From NCBI GenBank assembly GCA_001769385.1, contig MEPB01000069.1:28418-92417 (forward strand): a DNA stretch of 64,000 bases, given 5' to 3'. The stretch comes from Bacteroidetes bacterium RIFCSPLOWO2_12_FULL_35_15. Its GTDB lineage: Bacteria > Bacteroidota > Bacteroidia > 2-12-FULL-35-15. Both the position numbers and the translations under genes were made by a program. Numbering within the stretch: the stretch's first letter is position 1; each line of letters begins with the position of its first letter. This document shows positions 29,630-38,308 of this stretch, piece by piece. A model generated the notes under the pieces. That model was not told the DNA's origin. It made no database searches and saw only the letters and a program-made list of their open reading frames with translations.

Positions 29630-29649
29630 CCTGCCTGACAGTAGGCAGG
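29630..29649. repeat. Hairpin in the dnaK leader
   Basis: CCTGCCT-GACAGT-AGGCAGG, a 7-bp stem with a 6-base loop, 19 bp upstream of the dnaK ATG. It could be a structure in the leader mRNA or a copy of a short dispersed palindrome. Confidence 0.55.
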
Positions 29650-29727
29650 TTACAATTTTTTTTTAACGATTTGACTTTTTCAATGATTATGCCATTGAAT
29701 ATTAGCCGAAATATTGGCATAAAAAAA

Positions 29728-29749
29728 GCGCCACAATCAAATGTGGCGC
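29728..29749 (-). terminator. Terminator of the DUF4249 gene
   Basis: GCGCCACA/TGTGGCGC stem with a six-base loop, followed on the minus strand by seven Ts. Confidence 0.88.
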
Positions 29750-29779
29750 AATATTTTATGACAAAGCGACAGAAGAAAA

Positions 29780-30838
29780 TTAGTGACAGCCCGTCCAAAC
29801 TCCTGCACCATTAATGTTATCTAAGAACCTGAGAGTACATGTATATTGCCCACCCGAAATTGAATCAAGAGTGGCAGAACTATTAGTAGTATTTGGTTTT
29901 AATGGTTTTGATAACGGTGCTTTATTTAAACGTGCCGAAAATATTCCTAACCCATTCGTAATATTTGTGAATACAGGTTTTTCCTGAATGATTCCGGTAG
30001 AAGGTTTATTCACTTCCATATAAGTGTGTAATTCTTCTCCTGCTGAAATCAGCAAAAAATCAACTTTCCCGGGGATTCGTCTTAAAACATTTGGGTCATC
30101 AACAATATGGGTTCCGATAAAATGTAAAAATTCTTGTCCCCGAAATTCTACTGCCATTTGTTCTCCACCTTTAATATCGTTAGTTGTTTGTTCAGGAAAG
30201 AACCAATCCAGAGAATTTGCAATGTTACCTGTTGATGTTGAATCAATATAGTTAAATCGGATAATTAACTGATAAATTTTTGCGTTTTTACCTGTTGTCC
30301 AGTTGACATGAAAATTATAATTATTATTAGTTGGAATAACAAAACCAACCGGAGAAAGATTATTAGGAGGGCTGGTAATAATGGCATCAGTTACTAATGA
30401 TGTTTTTGAACTTACTTCAGTTCCTGTTTCGTTATTCTTTATTATTAATTGATAATCACTACTAGTGTTTATCATACCGGGGGCTGATGCGAAAGAATAA
30501 ATTGCATTGCTCTGGTCAGGTCCATAAAATGTTCCTGGATCTTTTGGAACCGTATTGTCGGGCGATAAATTATATTCAGACCCATCGGAAAGCCTTTTGA
30601 TCCTGACACTTAAAGAATTTATAAACTGAACAGAATCTTTTATTTGTGCATAGGCAAAAGCGTTTCCTTCACCTAAAAATGCTTTGTTGATCTTTATATA
30701 TTGTTTGGGTTGCGACTGGTCCAATAGTCCGTAAACAACTAATGTTTCTTTGTAATTCCCGATTACTTCCAGGTCTGTACTGCAAGCGGAGAGTATTGAG
30801 ATACCTGCAATTAAAAAATAATTTATTCTTTTTTTCAC
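29780..30838 (-). CDS. DUF4249 family lipoprotein
   Basis: 352 residues from GTG 30838, chosen because it begins a lipoprotein signal (lipobox LSAC, Cys19) and because a good promoter box lies just upstream at 30875-30882, inside the longer frame that begins at 30919. The sequence TDLEVIGNYKETLVVYGLLD after the Cys and the beta-rich body are typical of DUF4249, a Bacteroidota family often near TonB-dependent receptors. Its function is not known. No receptor gene is next to it here. Confidence 0.8.
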   Translation of the reverse strand: MKKRINYFLIAGISILSACSTDLEVIGNYKETLVVYGLLDQSQPKQYIKINKAFLGEGNAFAYAQIKDSVQFINSLSVRIKRLSDGSEYNLSPDNTVPKDPGTFYGPDQSNAIYSFASAPGMINTSSDYQLIIKNNETGTEVSSKTSLVTDAIITSPPNNLSPVGFVIPTNNNYNFHVNWTTGKNAKIYQLIIRFNYIDSTSTGNIANSLDWFFPEQTTNDIKGGEQMAVEFRGQEFLHFIGTHIVDDPNVLRRIPGKVDFLLISAGEELHTYMEVNKPSTGIIQEKPVFTNITNGLGIFSARLNKAPLSKPLKPNTTNSSATLDSISGGQYTCTLRFLDNINGAGVWTGCH

Positions 30839-30874
30839 GCGTAAAATTCTTTTAATTAGGGGATGATCGAATAA

Positions 30875-30882
30875 CAAATGTA
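30875..30882 (-). promoter_or_regulatory. Promoter -7 box for the DUF4249 gene
   Basis: Minus strand TACATTTG, a TAnnTTTG match 37 bp before the GTG start. Confidence 0.5.
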
Positions 30883-30979
30883 AGGATTTATTTAATTTTT
30901 TTTTATTTAAAATTTGCACGGTAAAATTTTGAGGATAAACGGTTCCGTTTCGAATAAAATAGAATCAAAAAACAATTTG

Positions 30980-30987
30980 TAGTTTTG
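30980..30987 (+). promoter_or_regulatory. Possible panB promoter box
   Basis: TAGTTTTG fits TAnnTTTG. It would give a leader of about 140 bases made of aattaacc-like repeats. No -33 element at the usual distance. Confidence 0.4.
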
Positions 30988-30999
30988 TGGGTCGGTTAA

Positions 31000-31125
31000 T
31001 TAAGTTGATTAAATAAAATAAGTTAATTAAGGAATTACGTTAACTAATTAATCTGCCTGTCAATTAACCAATAACCTAAATTAACCAACAACCTAATTAA
31101 CCTTTAACTAATTAACAAATCAACC
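31000..31125. repeat. Degenerate ttaattaac-rich leader
   Basis: Many variants of (t)taattaac(c) in both directions, several with aaccaa or aacct spacers. Similar shorter tracts precede the genes at 32031, 44812 and 47833. Confidence 0.55.
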
Positions 31126-31132
31126 AAAATAA

Positions 31133-31948
31133 ATGTCAGTCCATAAAGAAATAAAAAAGGTTACTACGCATGTGTTACTAGAGATGAAGCACAAAGGAGA
31201 AAAAATATCAATGCTTACTGCCTATGATTATACGATGGCAAAAATTGTTGATCATGCCGGAATAGATGTTATTTTAGTTGGCGATTCTGCATCAAATGTA
31301 ATGGCAGGACATGAAACAACGTTGCCAATTACCTTGGATCAAATGATCTATCATGCCTCATCTGTTGTTCGTGCGGTTGACAGAGCATTGATAGTTGTAG
31401 ATCTACCATTCGGAACTTATCAGGGAAACTCAAAAGAAGCTTTGAACTCTGCAATTCGGATCATGAAAGAAAGCGGAGCTCATGCCGTGAAATTAGAAGG
31501 AGGTAAAGAAATCACTGAATCGATTCAACGTATTCTAACTGCCGGGATTCCGGTGATGGGGCATTTAGGTTTAACTCCACAAAGCATTTATAAATTTGGA
31601 ACCTATAATGTAAGAGCGAAAGAAGAAGCAGAAGCACAAAAGTTAATTGAAGATGCTCATGCACTTGAAAAAGCAGGTTGTTTCGCATTGGTATTGGAAA
31701 AAATTCCGGCAAAATTAGCAGAAGAAGTTGCAAAAGAATTGACAATTCCTGTAATTGGAATAGGTGCCGGTGGAGGTGTAGATGGACAAGTATTGGTTTT
31801 TCATGATATGGTGGGTTTAACTCATGAATTCAGTCCCCGGTTTTTAAGACGCTATCTGAATTTATATGATGATATAAAAGGTGCTGTTGGTGAATATATA
31901 AAGGATGTGAAATCGAAAGACTTTCCTAATAAGGAGGAGCAGTACTAG
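31133..31948 (+). CDS. panB: 3-methyl-2-oxobutanoate hydroxymethyltransferase
   Basis: 271 residues, the usual length. The TIM-barrel signatures are present: [24 protein letters not shown] with the metal-binding Asp, VKLEGG, and [10 protein letters not shown], and the late PVIGIGAGG segment. It transfers a methylene group from 5,10-methylene-THF to 2-oxoisovalerate to form ketopantoate, the first committed step to coenzyme A. The following RluA-type gene lies 82 bp downstream on the same strand. Confidence 0.97.
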   Translation: MSVHKEIKKVTTHVLLEMKHKGEKISMLTAYDYTMAKIVDHAGIDVILVGDSASNVMAGHETTLPITLDQMIYHASSVVRAVDRALIVVDLPFGTYQGNSKEALNSAIRIMKESGAHAVKLEGGKEITESIQRILTAGIPVMGHLGLTPQSIYKFGTYNVRAKEEAEAQKLIEDAHALEKAGCFALVLEKIPAKLAEEVAKELTIPVIGIGAGGGVDGQVLVFHDMVGLTHEFSPRFLRRYLNLYDDIKGAVGEYIKDVKSKDFPNKEEQY

Positions 31949-31984
31949 TTTTCAGTGATCAGTTAATTGAGTTAATTAGGGTTA

Positions 31985-32001
31985 TTGGGCTCACCTAAAT
32001 T
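31985..32001. repeat. Near-palindrome TTGGGCTnAGCCTAAATT, copy 1
   Basis: One base shorter than the copies at 42666-42683 and 44765-44782 (last one inverted). Confidence 0.6.
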
Positions 32002-32030
32002 AAATGAATTAACTAAATAAACCATTTACT

Positions 32031-32717
32031 TTGACACAACTAGAAATATTATACGAAGACAATCATATCATTGCTGTTAACAAACGTCCATCAGACATTG
32101 TGCAAGGTGATAAAACCGGTGATACTCCTTTAAGTGATTTCGTAAAACAATACGTAAAAGAAAAATACGATAAACCAGGTGACGTATTTATCGGAACGGT
32201 TCATCGTATCGATCGACCGGTAAGTGGCATCGTGCTTTTTGCTCGTACCAGCAAGGCTTTGGCCAGGTTAAATGCAATGTTTCAAAGCAAAGAAATTCAA
32301 AAAACATATTGGGCAGTTGTAAAAAATCGACCTGAAAAAGAAAGCGGGAAACTTATTCATTATTTAATAAAAAATGAAGCAAAAAATATGTCGCGTGCTT
32401 TTGAAAAAGAAACACCCGGTGCATTACGTTCGGAGTTAGATTATGAATTAATTTGCAGTTTAGATAATTATCATTTGCTGGAAGTGAAACCTCAAACAGG
32501 TCGTCATCACCAAATACGAGTTCAGCTTTCAAAAATTGGTTGCCCGATAAAAGGCGATCTGAAATATGGATTTGACAGAAGTAATAAAGATAAATCCATC
32601 CATTTACATGCCCGCAAAATAGAATTCATTCATCCTATAAAAAAGGAAAATATTGTGATTGTTGCTCCACCACCGAATGATGTTTTGTGGAATGAGTTTG
32701 TGAAAAAGGTCGGGTGA
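32031..32717 (+). CDS. RluA-family pseudouridine synthase
   Basis: 228 residues. HRIDRPVSG at 58-66 holds the catalytic Asp61, followed by the conserved Arg/Lys segments KTYWAVVKNRP and LEVKPQTGRHHQIRVQL. There is no S4 domain at the N-terminus, so it is a small RluA-type enzyme modifying rRNA or tRNA uridines; the exact site cannot be told. The start is TTG at 32031, as no ATG lies in frame before the conserved NHIIAVNKRP strand. Confidence 0.92.
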   Translation: MTQLEILYEDNHIIAVNKRPSDIVQGDKTGDTPLSDFVKQYVKEKYDKPGDVFIGTVHRIDRPVSGIVLFARTSKALARLNAMFQSKEIQKTYWAVVKNRPEKESGKLIHYLIKNEAKNMSRAFEKETPGALRSELDYELICSLDNYHLLEVKPQTGRHHQIRVQLSKIGCPIKGDLKYGFDRSNKDKSIHLHARKIEFIHPIKKENIVIVAPPPNDVLWNEFVKKVG

Positions 32718-32908
32718 TTTTTTTAGACAAAATCTTTATCCTAGAGTTTTTTCTTGCAAATGCACAACACCTCTAAATTATGGAAGGGCGTTTTTTTTGC
32801 ATTTACAGAACATACAAAACAATATAAGTTTGCAAATGATTCTGCACATTTTCTTTCATCTTCTATTATTACTCAGACAAATCTATTTCCAAAAGATCTG
32901 AAATGATC

Positions 32909-33928
32909 TTACTCCTTTATTATTTTTTTAGTCATTACAATTTCATTTTGATCATTTGATAATTGAACGAAATAAAATCCTTTCATCAATCCTGAAATAT
33001 CAAGATCATTTGTAAGTTTTGCTTTTAATACAACCTGGCCAAATGTATTAAAGATAGTTACCGAACCTGTTGTGGAGCAATTAATGTTTAAGACGTTTTT
33101 AGCAGGATTAGGATAAATAACAGTTGATTCTAATGGGTTGTAAATGGGTTGAATTTCTGTTGGTAAAATAAGTGGTGGATTAGTAACGTAATGAACTGAT
33201 TTAGCTTGTTGAACTCCATTTTTCTTTTTTAAAGGATTAGCATAAAGCAGATATGCTCTGTGTCCGGCATCAACCCAAATGTATTCTTCGATATTCCAGA
33301 CACTTTTTGAAATAAAATTTGTTCCTGAAAAAAGCGAGTCAACCTCATAGTGTATGATCTTGTAGCGTAAAACATTCGTGTATGTTGCATTGGGTAATAT
33401 AAGCGTTCCGGATCCATCTGCAGTAGTTGTTCTGGAATGATAGGAGTGATTTTTTATACCACTGGTATTGTAATATGCAAATGAAATGGAAGAGTCGTAA
33501 AACGTATTCAGATAAGTAAATGGAAAAATCATTGCTTTATCGGTATTGGAATATATTGTTGAATCAATCACTCCTCCAGATGTTCCAACTATAGTAGTCG
33601 AATCGTTTTGGGTGTTGTAAAATTGATAGTTTGTTGAAGTCCCTGAAATAGTTTTTTCCGCCCTGTTTGAAGAAGGATATAAAGTTGGGTAGGGTGTGCT
33701 GGATGGATCCATGGTGTACCGGTAAACGGTCCCAATGTTATTAAGAGTTGAAAAATCCCAGGTTACTCCTACGCCAGAAGCTCCCTGATATAATCCTAAA
33801 GTATCCGATCTGTAAACAATGATACTGTCACCAATTATTTGTGAATTAGCTAAAGTAATGGTTTGAGCTTTTGTGGTTATCATTAATGAGAAAATGAATC
33901 CACATATTAAGAGTAGTTTTGTTTTCAT
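32909..33928 (-). CDS. T9SS type A secreted protein of unknown function
   Basis: 339 residues from ATG 33928; another in-frame ATG at 33949 would add seven residues before the signal peptide. The signal ends near TTKAQ. The C-terminal ~80 residues (VIYPNPAKNVLNI ... GFYFVQLS ... KKIIKE) form a type A T9SS sorting domain. The middle ~230 residues are beta-rich with many Thr, Ser and Tyr and show no motif I recognise. It should be a secreted or surface-bound protein. Confidence 0.85.
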   Translation of the reverse strand: MKTKLLLICGFIFSLMITTKAQTITLANSQIIGDSIIVYRSDTLGLYQGASGVGVTWDFSTLNNIGTVYRYTMDPSSTPYPTLYPSSNRAEKTISGTSTNYQFYNTQNDSTTIVGTSGGVIDSTIYSNTDKAMIFPFTYLNTFYDSSISFAYYNTSGIKNHSYHSRTTTADGSGTLILPNATYTNVLRYKIIHYEVDSLFSGTNFISKSVWNIEEYIWVDAGHRAYLLYANPLKKKNGVQQAKSVHYVTNPPLILPTEIQPIYNPLESTVIYPNPAKNVLNINCSTTGSVTIFNTFGQVVLKAKLTNDLDISGLMKGFYFVQLSNDQNEIVMTKKIIKE

Positions 33929-33949
33929 TTTTTTTGTATAAAGTTTCAT

Positions 33950-34324
33950 TTTTATTTAAAGATCCAATTAGTATTTTTTTGCATTATGTAATAATGTGAA
34001 GGTTTGTTTCTTTATTCAAATGTATAATAATTTACAACAATCCCTAATTTTTTTAAAAATAAAGTATAATTCTGATTTTATAAGTCAGATTCCTAATTAG
34101 AGTCTGTCCATAATGTAAAAATTAGCCGCAGATTCGCAGATTAAAATTGAACTACTACGCACTTTTTTGCCACAGATCATGCTGATTTTCGCGGATTATC
34201 CGCCAAGCGGATTCCTTTTTAATCTGCGAATCTGCGGCTTCTATTTTTTTGTTTTAATTTAATCCCACTCTATGGACAGACACTAATTAGTATTCCGATA
34301 GCTAAGGGAATCGTTATTCGTAAC
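33950..34324. other. Non-coding gap with MITE-like element
   Basis: No gene is supported; most of the second half is the inverted-repeat element at 34093-34290. The first half is AT-rich and should hold the promoter of the gene at 33928. Confidence 0.6.
34093..34290. mobile_element. MITE-like inverted-repeat element
   Basis: A 182-bp core (34101-34282) ends in inverted repeats AGTCTGTCCATA / TATGGACAGACA with one terminal mismatch. On both sides stands CTAATTAG (34093-34100 and 34283-34290), either an 8-bp target duplication or, being palindromic, an extension of the ends. A second, inner inverted pair of about 20 bp (GCCGCAGATTCGCAGATTAA and its complement) lies near 34126-34145 and 34219-34238. 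It has no gene, so it would depend on a transposase elsewhere. Confidence 0.7.
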
Positions 34325-34729
34325 CTACCAATCCTTCTTCCTTAATTTTTTAATTCCCGAATCCCGTTTCTTACTTTCTAAACGTCTTTCTTTGGAGCCT
34401 TTCGATGGTTTTGTTGCTCTTCGTTTTTTCTGTACCAAAAAAGCTTTAGTCATTAATTCATAAAACTTTTTGATTACAATTTCTTTATTTCCTAATTGAT
34501 TTCTCTCTGTTTGAGAAATAATTTGCAACACACCTTCTTTCGAAATTTTATTTTGGAGTTTTGATAAAATGATCTGTTTTTGTTCTTCGGTAAGCAATGA
34601 AGAATTAATAACATCAAAATCAAGTTCCACTTTTGTGGAAACTTTATTTACGTTTTGTCCTCCGGCACCGCCACTTCTGGAGGTTTTAAAAGTGAATTCC
34701 GAATCGAACTGTATTCCTTTGATGTTCAT
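34325..34729 (-). CDS. arfB: Alternative ribosome-rescue factor ArfB
   Basis: 134 residues. TSRSGGAGGQNVNKVS contains the GGQ (23-25) that enters the peptidyl transferase centre and hydrolyses peptidyl-tRNA on stalled ribosomes. The C-terminus is very basic (KKRRATKPSKGSKERR...), as needed to probe the empty mRNA channel. It lacks the codon-recognition domains of release factors, and its length is normal for ArfB/YaeJ. Confidence 0.93.
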   Translation of the reverse strand: MNIKGIQFDSEFTFKTSRSGGAGGQNVNKVSTKVELDFDVINSSLLTEEQKQIILSKLQNKISKEGVLQIISQTERNQLGNKEIVIKKFYELMTKAFLVQKKRRATKPSKGSKERRLESKKRDSGIKKLRKKDW

Positions 34730-34773
34730 TGAACAAATTTAAGGATAAATATTTTGTTCTAGTTTTTTGCCGT

Positions 34774-34861
34774 CCTTCGACTACGCTCAGGATAAACTCC
34801 AACATGACTAAGCGAAGTTTAACATTTGCTTTTCTTTGTGTCTGTGCCTCTTTAGGGCTTT
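34774..34861. repeat. Short dispersed palindromic motifs
   Basis: ccttcgactacgctcagg followed by aacatgac, then ctttgtgtctgtgcctctttagggc. They resemble motifs at 36368-36432 and 52335-52364. Confidence 0.45.
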
Positions 34862-34960
34862 TTTAGCCTTCGTAAATTAGTTAATCGTGAAATTGCAAGC
34901 ATTAATTGTTAACTTTATATTCTCTTTTTAGAACAACAAAATTTAGCATTCTGTATCACA

Positions 34961-36256
34961 ATGAAATACTTTATAAATCTATTTTTTTTCTTTTTTCTTA
35001 GCACTTTTTGTTTTGCGCAAGACACAACAGTTCAATCGAAAATAAAATACTATTCAGAAAAAACCGATAAATATCTGGATAAACAAAAAATGCTTTCCTC
35101 CTATTATTCCATAGATAAAAGAGGTGTGTCGGTTTATGCATCAGCACAGGATAAATTAAAAAATAATTCTGAATATTTTGTTCCATGGCATCAACATCAA
35201 GAGTTTTGTAAATATTCAAAGGAATATGATTCCCGGTCATTACTTAAAATTGTTCGTGACAAAAAACTCGACTCTCTTATTTCTACAACAATAAAAAATG
35301 AAAAAGTTGAACCATCGAAAAATAAATTAAAAGGATTTAAAATTGCCATTGATGCCGGTCATATAGCAGGTGATATTGCTATGGGCGAACTTGAAAAAAA
35401 ATATTTAGATTTCAAAAAAGATTCAATAAAAGGCTTACCGGATTCTATTCAAATTGCAGAGGGAATGTTAACATTTGCAACTGCAAAATTATTAAAAGAG
35501 AAATTAGAAGCGGAAGGAGCAGAAGTTTTTTTGACCCGAAAATGCAATGGCTGCTCAGCCTTCGGAAAAACCTTTGAGCAGTGGTTGAAAGAGGATTATA
35601 AAAAAACAATTGATAGTTTATATAAAATAAACGAATTTTCAGATGAAAAAAAGAAATGGTATTTAAGTTCGAAATGCAGTAAAAGAGATAAATTTCGTTT
35701 GATCTTTAAAGATCTGGACTTGCAAAAGCGGGCTGAAATAATTAATAATTACAAACCCGATTTTACTGTTATTATTCATTTCAATGTAGATGAAACCAAT
35801 TCAGGGTGGACAAAGCCGGGGAGCAAGAATTTTAATATGACTTTTGTTGGAGGTGCATTTATGAAGAGTGACTTATTCTCTGCGGAAAAGCGTTTTGAGT
35901 TTTTACGATTACTTCTTAGCGATGATCTTGAACGGTCAATAGCTTTAAGTTCATCAGTTGTAAGCAGTTTTGAAAAGAATTTAAATGTGAAAACCGCATG
36001 TGTTAATGATGCAAGATATTTGGTGCAAGGTTGTTTACCAACAACTGAAAAAGGTGTATTCTGCCGTAATCTTCAATTAACTAGATATATTCACAGCCCA
36101 TTGGTTTATGGTGAAACACTTTATCAGGATAATATTAGTGAATGTAAAGAGTTGAATAAAGAATGCGATAAAACTAAAAACGAACGTATTCAACAAGTTG
36201 CCGAAGCTTATTATCAAGGGATTTTAATTTACGTGAAAAAATTACAAGCTCAATAA
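34961..36256 (+). CDS. N-acetylmuramoyl-L-alanine amidase-like exported protein
   Basis: 431 residues with a signal peptide ending FCFAQ. From about 125 the chain follows the amidase_3 fold: IAIDAGH at 128-134 (first zinc ligand), AEGMLTFATAKLLKEKLE with the Glu ligand, VFLTR, KRAEIINNYKPDFTVIIHFN with the second His, and a late GETLYQD that could hold the catalytic Glu. Amidases of this family cut the bond between MurNAc and the stem peptide. The ~105-residue N-terminal region and long inserts are unusual, so activity or specificity may differ. The stand-alone gldM follows after 332 bp. Confidence 0.75.
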   Translation: MKYFINLFFFFFLSTFCFAQDTTVQSKIKYYSEKTDKYLDKQKMLSSYYSIDKRGVSVYASAQDKLKNNSEYFVPWHQHQEFCKYSKEYDSRSLLKIVRDKKLDSLISTTIKNEKVEPSKNKLKGFKIAIDAGHIAGDIAMGELEKKYLDFKKDSIKGLPDSIQIAEGMLTFATAKLLKEKLEAEGAEVFLTRKCNGCSAFGKTFEQWLKEDYKKTIDSLYKINEFSDEKKKWYLSSKCSKRDKFRLIFKDLDLQKRAEIINNYKPDFTVIIHFNVDETNSGWTKPGSKNFNMTFVGGAFMKSDLFSAEKRFEFLRLLLSDDLERSIALSSSVVSSFEKNLNVKTACVNDARYLVQGCLPTTEKGVFCRNLQLTRYIHSPLVYGETLYQDNISECKELNKECDKTKNERIQQVAEAYYQGILIYVKKLQAQ

Positions 36257-36588
36257 ATAGAATACAAAATTTTATTATTCTCATGGTTTATTCGAATCTC
36301 TTTCAAAAATATTCTTTGAGTCTTAGCGCTGAACTTCAGGCGAAGAAGCAAAATGTCGATTGTGGAGGTCAACCTGAGTTTGTCGAAGGGGTGGGAAAGC
36401 CCGCACACATGTTTCGACAAACTCAACATGACAACGCTCTGTTCGGTTTGGTCATTCTAGGCGTAGTTGAAGGGCGGCAAAATATATTTTCTAATTAAAT
36501 CACCTGTATCTTTTTTTGAATACCTGCATTAGGAGGTTAAAATCTGATTCTCAAAAATTAGTATTAACCTTTTAAAACCCAAGCAGCC
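36257..36588. other. Gap between amidase-like gene and gldM
   Basis: An open frame at 36283-36498 is not convincing because it is made largely of the palindromic repeat at 36368-36432. A TATCTTTT box near 36507 could be a gldM promoter but is imperfect. Confidence 0.5.
36368..36432. repeat. Imperfect palindromic repeat
   Basis: About 20 bp at each end are inverted copies: gtcaacctgagtttgtcgaa and ttcgacaaactcaacatgac (three mismatches). The loop is GC-richer than the surroundings. Confidence 0.7.
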
Positions 36589-38184
36589 ATGTCCTCAGGA
36601 AAAGAAACACCCCGACAAAAAATGATTGGTATGATGTACTTAGTACTCACTGCATTATTAGCACTAAATGTGTCGAAAGATATTTTAGATGCATTTATTG
36701 TTGTAAATAAAGGCTTGGAAAATTCGAATGAGAATTATACGTATCACAACGAAAATCTTTATTCTGAATTTGATCTTGCCAAAGTGATTGATCCGGTAAG
36801 AGTTACTCCTAACTGGAATCTAGCTCAAGAAGTTAAAAAAAAATCAACTGATTTAAATGATTTTATTGATAAGCTTCAAAAAAAAATAATTTCTCAAACA
36901 GAAGGCGTGAGCCAAAGCATTGCCGACACTATGCAAATGGAAAATATTGATAAAAAAGATAGTTATGATACACCTACTAATATTTTGATTGGTGATTCAG
37001 AAGATGGTTCTGCCGGAGCATCACGTGAATTAAAAACAAAATTAATCGCTTACCAGGCTCAGCTCAGCAATTATGTATTACCCGAAGATCGAAAAAATGT
37101 AAAAATTGACCTAAATGCCAAAGATCCTAAACACTCAGAAAATAATGAAAATTGGGAGATGTACAACTTTTTTAATCGACCTGTTGTAGCAAGTTTAACA
37201 ATATTATCAAAAATTAAATCGGATGTAAAAAATGCAGAATCAGTGATCGTGGATTATTTACTTAAACAAACTGAATCTGAAACAATGAAGTTTGATACGA
37301 TTGCTGCTAAGGTGATTCCTCAAAGTAATTATGTTTTGCTAGGCGAAGAATATAAATCTGATATTTTTATTGCAGCATTCAGTAAAACAAAAAAGCCTGA
37401 AGTAATGGTTGGAAATTACAATGAAACAACAAAAACATTTGATGGTACACCTAATTCAATAGAAGTTCAAAATGGTTTAGGTAAATATACTGCACCAACA
37501 ACTCATGAAGGAATTGTGGAATATTCAGGAACAATTAAGTTGCGTTCCCCTAAAGGAAAAGAAATGCTGTTCCCTTTCAGATCTGAATATATTGTAGCCA
37601 AACCATCATTAACTGTTTCTGCGGATAATATGAATGTTTTATATCGTGGTTTAGATAATCCGATTTCTGTTTCTGTCCCGGGAATTCCACAAGAAAAATT
37701 AACTGTTTCTGCAACTAATGTGGTGCTTGTAAATAAAGGAAGCGGAAAATATATAGTAAAGCCGAATGTGGATGGGAAAGCAGAAATAAACGTGTTTGCA
37801 ACTATGGAAAATGGGGAGAAACGAAACATGGGAACAATGACATTTAGAATTAAGCGGGTACCTGTTCCAGTCGCTAAAATTGGTAAAATTACAAGTACCG
37901 GAATTATGAGCAAAGGTGAATTGTCGAGCCAAACAGGGGTTGGGGCGTTTTATGATAAGTTTGATTTTGCAGCAACTTGTAAAGTTGTTTCATTTGAGGT
38001 AAATTACATTACAAATGGGTTAAATGCTTCGGAACCCGGAGAAGGAAATTTATTTACAGTTAAGCATAAAAATATTTTTAATAATTTAAGAAAAAACACC
38101 AAGGTGTATTTCGAAAATATTAAGGCTGTTGGCCCTGATGGAATAATAGTTGATTTGCCCTCGATTTCAATTAAGATAAATTGA
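36589..38184 (+). CDS. gldM: Gliding motility / T9SS motor protein GldM, stand-alone
   Basis: 531 residues. The N-terminus SSGKETPRQKMIGMMYLVLTA is characteristic of GldM, followed by a single membrane helix to about residue 30, a helical bundle domain, then Ig-like periplasmic domains; the end (KVYFENIKAVGPDG ... LPSISIKI) is the usual GldM C-terminal domain. GldM with GldL forms the proton-driven motor that powers the type IX system and gliding. Here neither gldL nor gldN is adjacent: an amidase-like gene precedes and accA, on the other strand, follows. It may be the sole copy after operon break-up or a paralogue. Confidence 0.92.
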   Translation: MSSGKETPRQKMIGMMYLVLTALLALNVSKDILDAFIVVNKGLENSNENYTYHNENLYSEFDLAKVIDPVRVTPNWNLAQEVKKKSTDLNDFIDKLQKKIISQTEGVSQSIADTMQMENIDKKDSYDTPTNILIGDSEDGSAGASRELKTKLIAYQAQLSNYVLPEDRKNVKIDLNAKDPKHSENNENWEMYNFFNRPVVASLTILSKIKSDVKNAESVIVDYLLKQTESETMKFDTIAAKVIPQSNYVLLGEEYKSDIFIAAFSKTKKPEVMVGNYNETTKTFDGTPNSIEVQNGLGKYTAPTTHEGIVEYSGTIKLRSPKGKEMLFPFRSEYIVAKPSLTVSADNMNVLYRGLDNPISVSVPGIPQEKLTVSATNVVLVNKGSGKYIVKPNVDGKAEINVFATMENGEKRNMGTMTFRIKRVPVPVAKIGKITSTGIMSKGELSSQTGVGAFYDKFDFAATCKVVSFEVNYITNGLNASEPGEGNLFTVKHKNIFNNLRKNTKVYFENIKAVGPDGIIVDLPSISIKIN

Positions 38185-38259
38185 TACTAAAAGGAAGTTC
38201 CTAAACAATTTTGAAATAAGTATTAATAATTTTTCCGAGTAAAATTTTAAACAAAAAAA

Positions 38260-38278
38260 CCTTTGAATAAATCAAAGG
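38260..38278. terminator. Bidirectional terminator gldM / accA
   Basis: CCTTTGA-ATAAA-TCAAAGG with six Ts on the plus side and seven As before it, so it can serve both converging genes. Confidence 0.85.
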
Positions 38279-38308
38279 CTTTTTTGTAACATAAATTTAG
38301 AGAGAGAT

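Noticed and set aside
29604..29798. 64-codon frame upstream of dnaK
   Set aside because: Overlaps the dnaK start and spans the DUF4249 terminator; no protein character.
34093..34290. Interpretation as an ordinary terminator pair
   Set aside because: Arms are far apart, with flanking 8-bp repeats and inner inverted repeats; no T-run next to a stem at the gene end.
36283..36498. 71-codon open frame before gldM
   Set aside because: Mostly made of the palindromic repeat at 36368-36432.
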